The notes beneath the pieces are model-generated. The model was not told the DNA's origin. It did no database searches and was given only the letters and a program-made list of their open reading frames with translations. From Ptiloglossa arizonensis (lineage: Eukaryota; Arthropoda; Insecta; Hymenoptera; Colletidae): a stretch of 64,000 nucleotides of DNA. This document shows, one piece after another, positions 50,297 to 61,204 of this stretch. The stretch spans positions 2,813,029 to 2,877,028 of the forward strand of contig NC_135061.1 in assembly GCF_051014685.1 (NCBI RefSeq), in the 5' to 3' direction. The translations under genes were made by a program, and so were the position numbers. Within the stretch, counting starts at the first letter, position 1, and each line of letters starts with the position of its first letter.

Positions 50297-51440
50297 CCTC
50301 CCGCGTCGTTTTAATACCGCCGCGGATATCTGTTTCCGAAGGTGGAGGAAAGTTCTATTCTTTCGATGTTGAAAAAAGAATATTTGAAGGGAGTTTCATA
50401 GTAGGATAGTTGTCGTATGAAAAGCAATGGAAATTTTTGGAAAATGTCGTATAGTTTGTGGGAAATATAATGTCAAAGTTAGAGTACAGAATAGAACCCT
50501 CTCGCGCCATTTTAATACCGCGACGCATATCTGTTTCGAAGGTGGAGGAAAGTTCTATTCTTTCGATGTTAAAAAATGAATATTTGAATGGAGTTTCATA
50601 GTAGGATAGTTGTATAAAAAGACAATGAATATTTTTTTGGATAGTTGTCGTATAAAAAGCAATGGAAATTTTTTGAAAATGTCGTATAGTTTGTGAGAAA
50701 TATAATGTCAAAGTTGGAGTACAGAATAGAATTCTCGCGCGTTATTTTGATGCCACGACGCACACTGTTTCGAAGGTGAAAGAAAGTTTTATTCTTTCAA
50801 TGTTAAAAAACGAATATTTGAATGCAGTTTCATAGTAGGATAGTTGATGTATAAAAAGCAATGGAAATTTTTGGAAAATGTTGTACAGTTTGTGAGAAAT
50901 ACAATGTCAAAGTTGGAGTACAGAATAGAACCCTCGCGCGCTATTTTTATACCACGACGCACATTGTTTCGAAGTTGGAGGAAAGTTTTATTCTTTCAAT
51001 GTTAAAAAACGAATAGTTGAATGCAGTTTCAGAATAGGACAGTTATCGTACGAAAAGCAATGGAAATTTTTGGAAAATGTACAGTTTGTGAGAAATACAA
51101 TGTCAAAGTTGGAGTACAGAATAGAACCCTCGCGCGCTATTTTTATACCACGGCGCACATTGTTTCGAAGTTGGAGGAAAGTTTTATTCTTTCAATGTTA
51201 AAAAACGAATAATTGAATGCAGTTTCAGAATAGGACAGTTATCGTACGAAAAGCAATGGAAATTTTTGAAAAATGTTTTACAGTTTGTGAGAAATATAAA
51301 TATTGAAAAAATAAAATGTGATCTCATGATTTTGTTCATTCAGAAATTCGACTGTTTCGAAAGTGGAAAAAAGTTCTATTTTCCCAATGTTAAAAAACGA
51401 ATATTTCAATCCAGTTTCATAGTAGGATATTCGACGTATC
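50297..51440. repeat. ~197-bp repeat, right block (5 copies)
   Basis: The atggaaattttt anchors are at 50427, 50662, 50861, 51060 and 51256 (spacings 235, 199, 199, 196). The first spacing is longer because of a partial internal duplication (tagttgtataaaaagacaatg...tagttgtcgtataaaaagc). The last units are the most alike. The array decays after 51340. Confidence 0.92.
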
Positions 51441-53159
51441 GTTCTCGAGTACAACTCGTTTAATTCATTCAAATGAAAATGCGAAAATACTTGTGTAATA
51501 AACCGATGCAAACTCTGACGATGATAATAAATTAGATATAGCGGTATAAACGATAATAAATTAGACGTATACAGGTGTATCGCGACCGTGTGGAATTCAG
51601 AAAATTGAAATCAAAATATCGTTACGTGTATCTTGTTGCGGAGCAACGGTAGCTTCGTAAAACCAGCCGGAATGTAGCTATTCATGCAACTGTTTACGCC
51701 GTAGAGATTCGAATTTTACGTTTGGTAACCCACGGTCGCGAAGATTACTAATTAGACAGCAATTCGTTCGTTTCGCCCGTGTGTTTTCCAGACCCACGCG
51801 CTTTATGAGTTTGCAGTCTGCAGCTGCGGATGCACGGACGTGCGGAATTTGCGGAAAAGGCAACCTTACAAACGGTCCTGTACCTGAGAATTCTTATTAC
51901 CGTGGAGCGGAAATGATCAGCATTCGAGGAACCTTGAATAAATATTTATCCGGATGGACGAAGTGTGTTTAACTGGATAAAAATTTATTCGAGCAATGTA
52001 TCGTACAATAGACGAACGAATAAATATTTCTTCGTGTTTACGTAATACGGTGCATGTGCATCTGCATGTTCCTGTACATATGCACGTTGCACACAGCAAC
52101 TGGTCTGCGTTGCACGGTGTGTGAAACGTGAGTTGCGACTTGTGGCATACCTGTGTACACGACACAACTCGCACACAGGACCACAAATATTGATTCTCGA
52201 ACGCGAGAACCCAGCAAAATTGCACAATTTCTAGATGAAAGAATCACGAGTTCACATTTCATTTTTTCGATATGTATTCTTCCAGTGAATTTACACCACA
52301 GATCTGTCGTTTGTCTATACGTTGACTGTATTCTAAATAAACAGTTGCCTGTTGCCTAAAGAACATAAATATTGTTAAATTCTTTGAATAAATTCTTAAT
52401 AATATTACTGTTGTATTACAGTAGTATTCTAAGAGAAAAGATACATCGATTCCTCATTCGAGGACTCAAATTTCGATCAAAAGTGGACATCACAAATCCA
52501 CAGTTCGTGGATTGAAATTTTGGTGAAAAGTGAACATCACGAATGAAACTCTCCATAACAATTTTGGAGTAAACATCGCGAATTTGACTCTCGGATTCGA
52601 ATACGTGGAAGATCAGGGTCACGTACGCTAAAAATAATAATAATTCGCATTTCGAACTCGTCTTGGGACCGTTCTCGCGCATCGCTCCGTTTAGGGCGCG
52701 TCGTCTGGTTGAGCCTAAACTACGTCGAATTAAACGATACGCGAAGGGTTTAAGATCTCGGGGGCCGGCGCAGTTTCGTAAAGTCAACCGCCCCTCGATA
52801 GATACGCGAATCGATGCGTGGCAAGCAACGAGTACCGCGTCAAGTCAGCTCTAATCAGTTTTCGTAGCAAGTCTAAAAGAGCCAGACTCCCCGGGGGCGA
52901 TGGTTAAGTTGCACCGATGAAACTTTCAGCGCCTAATACACGGCGCTACGTGCGGGCACACGTCGCGTTTCAAGTTCCCCCCGTTTAACCCTCTTAGCTC
53001 CCTAGGCGGCCGACAAGAGGGATGGTTGCTCAGAAACGAGAGGAATTTACCGGGAAGGCCAGCGCCTCGAGTTGTCTGCTCGGTGAAACAAGGGTGAAAA
53101 CCTGGTGGCTGCGGTTCCCGGATTCGGGGTTCCAGTTAACCATCGAGACAATTTCTAAT
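51441..53159. other. Unassigned interval
   Basis: Apart from the exon-like segment at 51792, no gene recognised. 52660-53160 is GC-rich. Confidence 0.4.
51792..51890 (+). other. Possible terminal exon (weak)
   Basis: A pyrimidine-rich acceptor (tttcgcccgtgtgttttccag, ending 51791) is followed by a frame of 32 codons that is Cys-rich (VCSCGCTD) and ends in TGA at about 51888-51890. A second frame is open to 51972 and includes TCGICGKG. Neither is recognised, no poly(A) signal is evident, and having two competing frames weakens the case. Confidence 0.15.
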
Positions 53160-54480
53160 CCATTTGCATCAAAGCGCGGAATAATCCGCGAGTAGCGAGT
53201 CTACACTATCACCGAGCGCGGAATAATCCGCAAGTGGCGACTGTTGCGCAAACTAACAACCCTACCTGGGTTCTTGGAGGTCTGCTAAGCAGCTGCGAGG
53301 TCATTAAGGCGACTTTCGCCTCTTTATGGTTTTTAGCAATTTTTCACTTCCAGGAACTTCCAGGAACTCGGTTTGCAACTAATAATCCCACTCCAGGCTT
53401 CCCTTTACTCCGAAATAGTTGTCCACCTCTCAAATACCTCAGTCAATCGGATTTCAAGCCGAAGGCATAAAAACGCAGGGTTGACACGCGGAGTAAACAG
53501 TAAAACAGTAAAACTGTGCAACAGTGCAACAGGGCAGGAGTGCAACATTCAACAAACTGTAGCAGTGCAACAGAGTACAACACTCAGCAAACTGTGCAGC
53601 AGTGCAACAGTGCAACAGAGTGCAACACTCAGCAAACTGTGCAGCAGTGCAACAGTGCAACAGAGTGCAACACTCAGCAAACTGTGCAGCAGTGTAACAG
53701 TGCAACAGAGTGCAACACTCAACAAACTGTGCAGCAGTGCAACAGTGCAACAGAGTGCAACACTCAACAAACTGTGCAGCAGTGCAACAGTGCAACAGAG
53801 TGCAACACTCAAAACAGACTGTGTAACACAGTGCAACACGGTAAACATTCAGACACAATTCTATCAACAAGTCTGACACTGTGCAACATACAGTTAACAC
53901 GGTCAAACAACTTCTGCCAAGACACAGTTCACTCGACTAAACAATTTCGCCATCGGTTAAACGCTACAAGAAACGTACAAGTTCGACAGTTACACAAAAC
54001 ACAAGAGCTCAACGCTAGTTACAAGAGTTTGACAAACAAACTTCAACAAACCAGAGTTCGGTGGCTAGAGTTCCGTGGTCAGTTCGCACAAAATATACAA
54101 CCTGACAACTTTTGCCAACTCTACGCTAAATACAACACTGTTAATTACCACGAGAAGACTTCGTTTTTTAAATTTCCAACGATCTCGACACCCCTGAAAA
54201 ACTGTCGAGAAGTGCGGACGACGAGACGCTCCGATTCAACACCTCCTGTCGTCCAACGCGCTACAACAACTGTCGACTATCACCAAACGCGGAATAATAC
54301 GCGAACCTACGACTACCATTTCACCAGTTGCAACCGGTACGTTTAACCATTTCTGAGAACTTTTCGGTTCCGTTGGTTTAATATACATCGGTGTATTCTA
54401 AATAAGTTTGACTCTTTAGTGAAAATCTTTCAAACAGCCACTACGAGTGTTGCGGCACGCAAAAATCCGCGCGGCGCGCA
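53160..54480 (+). repeat. LTR-like repeat, copy 2
   Basis: The segment at 53250-53480 matches copy 1 (18306-18540) and 54180-54310 matches 18895-19045. A TATA-like cataaaaacg at 53467 precedes the 45-bp minisatellite. Related direct repeats, actatcaccgagcgcggaat and actatcaccaaacgcggaat, lie at both edges (53206 and 54278). The word tgttgcggcacgcaaaaatc occurs after this copy (54450) and before copy 1 (18208). No retroelement gene is present. Confidence 0.45.
53516..53815 (+). repeat. 45-bp minisatellite inside LTR-like copy 2
   Basis: actgtgcagcagtg starts at 53591, 53636, 53681, 53726 and 53771 (period 45 bp), preceded by degenerate copies. 45 is divisible by three, so open frames of up to 276 codons (plus, 15-residue QQCNSATECNTQQTV repeat) and several on the minus strand result. 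They are artefacts. At the equivalent place, copy 1 has a different repeat (cattac, acaagtttgccac). Confidence 0.93.
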
Positions 54481-57400
54481 AAAAAGGCTATAAAAAAATA
54501 TTTCGCTATACAATATCGTGTATCGATCGTTTTAAACGGTATATCGTTAATAAACTCCATAAATAATTTCGATACTCGTTACTGCACATACGATGAACCG
54601 CGAGGGGTGATACGGGTCAGTCGTCGGTTGAACGTCGCTGATGTTTGAACGCGGCAGCCTAAACAGACCGATGATGCAAATAGGTTAACCATCGCGCGGA
54701 AGAATCGACCGTGACTCTTTATCAGGCCCTGGTTACCTTACTGTAACACCGTCAATTGCAACCGGGGGCTAGAAAGGGAAGAAGTGGTGGGTTCGCGTAG
54801 ATCTATGCAAAGCGTGGCAACCGTGAGAGGTGGGAGTGTACACGAGACGAATAAAATATGTATATACGCCGTTGGTGCAGCCGAGGCTTTAACCACGGTT
54901 TCGAAGTGAACTTTCAACCGTCTTACCGGCGGCCCTCGGTTCCGACAAGCTTCCTTCGACCGAGAGAGCGAGCGGAAGGGGCGAGCGAACGCGAGCGCAC
55001 CGGCGAGTTTCGAACTCTTAACTGGAAGAGGCCCGTCGATCGAACCAACCAACCAACGAACCAACCAACGAACGAACGAACGAACGAACGGCCGCCACGG
55101 AGTTTCGTAACGCGAAACTCGCTAGACCGGAAGCATCGATCGCGTCCCCGCGAGAAAAACGTTTACGGCGTGTATACGGGGGCGGCATCTCGGCGAGCTC
55201 CGAGCGTGAGAAACTTTCAACGAGACTTGCTTGAATACTGGCGCGCATCGGGCCTCCGGATTAACGAAAAGGCACGTTCGGCATTCGTCTTTCGAGCGTA
55301 GCCACCAACGCCCTATTCTACACCCGAAGAAGCGCAAAAAGAAGCTTTTGTTCTTCGGGGCTTCCCGCCACGGACCGTACCCAGTCTCTGTATTTATCTC
55401 GTAACCGCATCGATTGTCGTACCTTTGAATTATCGATAATACGAGGTTTCGAGCCTGGACCCAGCACACGTGGATTAATATTTAACCGTTCACCCCACGA
55501 ATATATTACGCGTACGCGCGTACGCGATCGTGAATATTTCAATCGTGTACTTTGACTTGGTAACGCTTTATCGAGGATCGGTTATTTAGAAACCGGAGTT
55601 CTGGTAAATTGAAATTACGTTTTCGTGAATGTTTCTTGATGTTATTCACGGACTTGGAGAATGTATCGGGTAACGCTGTTAGGAGTCTTATTTTTATTTT
55701 ACACTTTCTCTGTCGACATGGTAACTTCTATTGTGAGCGATATGCGTTAATTTATAGTTTCTTAGATTTCTTTGTTCGAATTTTTTTATTTCCAAGTACC
55801 GATACGTCACACGAGAGAAGAAAGTAGTACGGTTAAGAGGAATTATTGGATTGAGAAATGAAAATTCAAAGGGCACGTTCGAGTAGTTTTCTTTTATGCA
55901 TTTTTGAAAAAGAACACGGTATGTGTATGTGTAATAAGTAAAATAGATAAATAGGATAGACACGCGATAACTTTTAACGTCTTTGTGCTCAATATTCTTT
56001 TTTACGGATGTCAAACTTTTTTTCTTCTGTATTTTCAATTATATCGACAGTTTAATTATATCGACATAACAGCAATAATTGTAGCGAAATAGTCTTCCAC
56101 GGGTAATGTGTGCAACACGTTTCTTATTAAACATTCTTACCGTGTTACTTTTTCTTGAGATCCGTACTAAATTTTTTCTTAAAAACTTCCCTCTACTTTT
56201 AATAGTTTTCAAGATAGCATTTTAGAGGGAAAATTTTTGAGGTTAGTTTTACCTCTTAAACGTGAGTTTCTACGTTTAAAAAAAAATATATATATATAAT
56301 CTTCTTTTTGCTGCTCCGTAAATCCGGTAATTTTCATCAAAATCTACATTGGACACTTGAGGAATATTTCTTGTTAAATATTGATCTTCGTCTGCGTTTA
56401 ATATCGTTTAATGAGTTGAAACCGCGAAAGACCATAATTCGGTGTATTCTATTTCGCCATTCTCTGGAGAAAACTACAATTCGGTCAATTTTGCAACTAA
56501 CTTCTACGGAAAAGAGACGAGCGGAATGGTAAAAAATTAAACGCAACACGACGAAGGGAACGGATGCAGTTAAAATATGTACAGTTATTTGCAAAGTTGA
56601 ACGTAATTTCGGAACCTAGAGAACGAAAATCGGTCAGGAAGATAAATACAAAAAAAAGTATTTGGAAAAAAGTATTGTAGATTATTCGTATAAAATTATT
56701 GTAAATTTGAATAATCGAAAACACGAATACAAATTTTTAGTTCGGTTACGTTTCAAAATTTGTATTCGAGGTTCCATTTGCATAAAACGATTTCCATCGC
56801 GTGCAAATGTATTAATTTGTTTTTTCATCCGAGCAGATGATTGTTCTTCCAAAAATTTCTATCGTAATTTCCGCACATTTTAGCAAATTATTAATGCGTT
56901 TAGTTATTCACTTTTGGAATTCAATTCAGAATTTTACAAACTGTTTCCACCGATATATTTCATTAAACGAGTAAAGAAAATTTCGAAGTTACATTTGGCA
57001 CATTTATTACAAAATTTGCTTCAATTTTCCAATTCTAAACTATTCTTTTACATTTGATATCGCTGAACTTTCTCGACCGAGCGTATTATTAATTACAATT
57101 TTTAAACCGATGGAATGGATTTCATTAATTCTTCCCACTTTGCAAAAAATTCGTTCCCTTTTTTCTGCAATTTTTCTATCGACTCTGTAATTACAAATAA
57201 CAAACTACAATTAAAAGAGACTTTCAAAGATATTCTTGAAACACAATACAACAATAATACAATACAAGCTGTGTTATTCATATTGTAGAAAAATGCAGAT
57301 TTCTCTACCGAATTTTCATACAGCCATGGAACAGAATAACAAAGGATTTCTCAAAGTATGCTCCGGAAGGTGCAAAATATTTTCATAATAAACAGAATCG

Positions 57401-59095
57401 ATACTTTCTATATATTATGTATTATACATACATTTCTTTCATAATATCCAGAATGTATACAAGTGGTATCTGCAAAATGGCGAAATGTCTCGAGGCTCGC
57501 GGAGTAAATACTAATACGGTAGATAGAATGCACATAAGCATATAAATTGAAGCTCTTTAAGGCCGTGTATGTTTCCAGAGGTATAAGGAGCTTTAGAGAT
57601 TAAGAAGTTTGAGAACCACTGGAAGCACTTGCTCGTCTATAACGACCGGTGGACATCATTGGACAGTACTGAACACAGTCTCTGTCTTCGTAGACAGCAG
57701 ATCGTCCGTTGTCAACGGTCATTTTTATGGATTCTTCCATAAAGAAACAAACAGTTGGTCGAAGGGTGGATCGCAACGAAACGTCATAATTTATCTTTGT
57801 TTTCCCACGAAATGAAACAACCATTTCGGTATACAATTTCATATTTTTCACGAAATTGATTCGTACAAATTCAACGTAGAATAATTCATTATTATTATTA
57901 TTTTTCGACGAGACAGTTCAATTTTCGTTTGTTCGTTATTGATCCTTTCGTTCCAATTGGAAAGATTTTTCGTGCGTAACACTGTTACCTCGAACAGGTA
58001 ATAAAATACAGTGTAACGCGCACGAGTAACATTGCAAATAGAAACTAACTGCAATGGTCGAAATTACTTGTACAGAGTACGCTGTTCGCGTCACGAAGTC
58101 TCGAACAGTGTCACCTGTCAGAGCAGAGGTACACGTAAGCCTAAAAAATCTGAACATTAAAACTTGTTTCGAGTGTTTCACCGTGCGCCGAATGTACGTT
58201 TAGGTAAGCCTTTCATTCTTCGACAATTACAGTTTTCTGAAGTACTGCACTCGTAACAGCTTTGAAACTGCACACCGTTTGTGAATTGCACGTTCGCTAG
58301 CGCTACGAAGGCTTTAATGTTCGAGCGCCAACAGTTACGAACTTCATTTTACCGGTGAACGCGAGACACAGACAGTTAATAAATCAACGTTAATAACGGT
58401 GTTTAGATTCCTACGAGTCTTAACGTAGATCGTGTAACGTAATTTTGGAAACGTACGGAACTACCCGAGCAGCTTCTAATTCGAGATTTGAAATCGTGTT
58501 TCGTAACACGTGGGTGCACTTTTTCAACGATTTCTTTCGAATTGGACGAAGATTAATCAGCTACCGTAACTGTACTCTCCACAAGTGTATTTTAAGAAAG
58601 ATAACGGAGTGATAATCGCGATAAATCTTTTTCGTATAATGCTCGACATTTTATACACACTTGTGGCAATGGTGGAAAAAATGACGTTCACTTAACACAT
58701 TGTACACGATGAGAAAATTATTGCGAGATAGGTTGACAAATTGTGCGAGGCGTATGGACGGGTTTCAAGTTTCGTTGTTGTACTTATTTTTATGTGACAC
58801 TGTCATTGCGTACATATTGACAGTTAATAAGAAAAATGAATAATTTGATGCATCGGTCGGGTTACCTTTTTCAAGCGGCGATCGATCATCAGTCTTATAT
58901 GCACAACGTATGCGCCAGTGTTCACCGAGACAAGGAGATAAGAAATTTTGAAACATTGGAGGGTGATTTCGTTCCTCGAACCAGTGGTTTTCAAGCTGTT
59001 CGAAAGGCAACCTCCTTAAACAAAATTTCTGTGTTCAAAATGTATAGACACGATATTTTTATTAGATTTACTCCAATCGATTCAATACTTAATTA
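54481..59095. other. Unassigned interval with one short microsatellite
   Basis: 4.6 kb without a recognisable gene. 54700-55350 is GC-rich, and an (AACC/AACG)n repeat lies at about 55046-55090. 57241-57265 has caataatacaata repeats. Open frames at 54858-55301 overlap minus-strand frames and have no domain. Confidence 0.4.
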
Positions 59096-59097
59096 TA

Positions 59098-59198
59098 TGT
59101 ATATTAATTTAAGCAATATTAAATTGTATGTATATTAATTTAATCAATATTAAATTATCTATATATTAATTTAATCAGTATTAAGTTATATAAATTAA
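59098..59198. repeat. ~31-bp AT-rich tandem repeat, 3 copies
   Basis: tatattaatttaa begins at 59100, 59131 and 59163; each copy continues into caatattaaatt or a close variant. Confidence 0.85.
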
Positions 59199-60767
59199 TT
59201 TCGTCCGATCTTATACTCGTTGAGTGTAGAAAGCAATTTAAAAAGACCCTTTCGCTAAACTATTATAAATACTAGGAAATCTCTAGCGCTAATAAATAAA
59301 TGATACACACTACTCCAAAATTCGAGTAACCTTCTTTCGGTTATTATTTCGAACTAAAATTTAGAAACAAGAATACTAGTTAAACGCGATAAGAATATAT
59401 AACATTACATAGTATTTACATTTAAATCGATGCACAGAAGAAAAAGAATAGAAAGGGAAGTTCGAACCGTAAATATTTTCCTACATTCAAAATATTCCAG
59501 TCGCTTCGATTGGACCGATCGCATATTCTTAATTTTTAATCTTTCTCAATGTCACACGATTGTGTATTGTGTTTATCCCTCCAAAAAAAAAAAAAGAAAG
59601 AAATTGCATTACAATTACTTACATTACGATCTACGATCGAACCTCTATTCTACGATCTTACGCATCACTCGAAGATTATGTTCCTTTCTAACGTTCCTAA
59701 AAACTATTTAATATCGCACAAACCGTTGAAAATGTCTACGACGGTCAAAATTCGGCAATTCCGCCCTACCTGTAATACCAACATCCAATTCTCACGAGCC
59801 GACCGGCGGAAACTCATCCCGGGTGCATCGGTCCGTTAATTTCCACTGATAATTTCCATTCGGACGTAGTGAAATTCCCCTATTCTTCGTAGCTCGGTAT
59901 TCGTTCTCGTTTCTTTCACGGTGACTTGGCACAGGGCGATACGCGCGGTGTGGTCTCCGCTGCAATTCAATTTTCGATTGGATGATAGGTCGGGGCTCTT
60001 CTCGGCGGCCACCGTTAATGACACGTTCGAACCAGAACGAGACAACGGATGAAACTTATTTCCGGACAGAATTCTCGCCTCGCGAGCACCCACGGAATTG
60101 AGTACCCGCTCGCCGAAAAAGAAATAAAAAAAAAAAAAAAATAAAAATGAGAGAAAGAAAAGAGGAGAGAAAAGGAAGGAAAAAAATGGAGGGAAAAGGG
60201 TGGATCCATTACGTAGGATCTTTTCACTCTCGAAAGGAACGTGGAGACCCCCAAGGAAACCAATTAACGCAGAGGGACGGACGTTCCGCTCGCTCGCTCG
60301 TTGTACGCCTCTATTTTGCATTCGACACACGTCCTCCCCGGTGTACACCTTCATGAACACGCCCCCTACACGTCCCGTTTCAACCTTATTCTTCTTCTTC
60401 TTCCTTTTTATTTTTCCACCTCTTTATCCTTTATTCTCTCTCATTATCCGGACTTTCCGTCCCTTTCATTCTTCTTTGCGGTTCCGTTTCCGCGTTTTTT
60501 AACCTTGTTCCTTGAGCCGCGACCCGCCCGTTTATAGCCGAACGCGGATGAGTTTTCTCGCGTTCGTAAATAGTTTCCAGCCGTGTAAATAGGAAGACGG
60601 CGGAAACGAGCGCATCGTGGCTGCCGCGCAACGACCGTAAATCACATGAAATTTCAGGACGGGGTTTCAGCTTCACCGTGAAAGGGATCGCTCTGCCCAA
60701 ATTAGCCGAGCACGGCTCCGAAGCGTTTCTATACCATCGTAATTGACGTTTCTCTCTCACTCGCTAC
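59199..60767. other. Unassigned interval
   Basis: No gene recognised. It includes an A-rich tract at about 60112-60190 and T/C-rich DNA at 60385-60490, which hold open low-complexity frames. Confidence 0.4.
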
Positions 60768-61204
60768 GTGTGTGTATATGTATACATATGTGTGTGTATG
60801 TATGTTTGTATGTATGTATGTATGTATGTATGTATGCATATATGTAGGTATGTATGTAGGTATGTATGTAGGTATGTATGTAGGTATGTATGTAGGTATG
60901 TATGTAGGTATGTATGTAGGTATGTATGTAGGTATGTATGTAGGTACGTATGTAGGTATGTATGTAGGTATGTATGTATGTATGTATGTATGTATGTATG
61001 TATGTATGTATGTATGTAGGTATGTATGCATGTATGTAGGTATGTATGCATGTATGTATACATGTAGGTAGGTATGTATGTAGGTATGTATGCATGTATG
61101 TAGGTATGTATGCATGTATGTATACATGTAGGTAGGTATGTATGTAGGTAGGTATGTATGTATGTATGCATGTATGTATGTATGTATGTATGTATGTATG
61201 TATA
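60768..61204. repeat. Long (GTAT)n/(GTAG)n microsatellite with 12-bp order
   Basis: Tetranucleotide repeats of gtat, interrupted regularly by gtag, build a gtatgtatgtag 12-bp unit over 60842-60975. A less regular right part contains duplicated tgcatgtatgtaggtatgta blocks at 61021-61150. Total about 435 bp. Open frames of repeated YVCR/HTYI are artefacts. Confidence 0.95.

Noticed and set aside
53516..54346. 276-codon plus-strand frame with QQCNSATECNTQQTV repeats, and matching minus-strand frames
   Set aside because: A 45-bp minisatellite keeps several frames open on both strands; there is no domain, and the frame lies in an LTR-like repeat.
59836..60360. 174-codon minus-strand frame with a phenylalanine-rich stretch
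   Set aside because: The centre is an A-rich tract read in reverse; the rest has no family resemblance.
60729..61171. Histidine/threonine/tyrosine repeat proteins on either strand
   Set aside because: Direct translation of the TATG/TAGG microsatellite.
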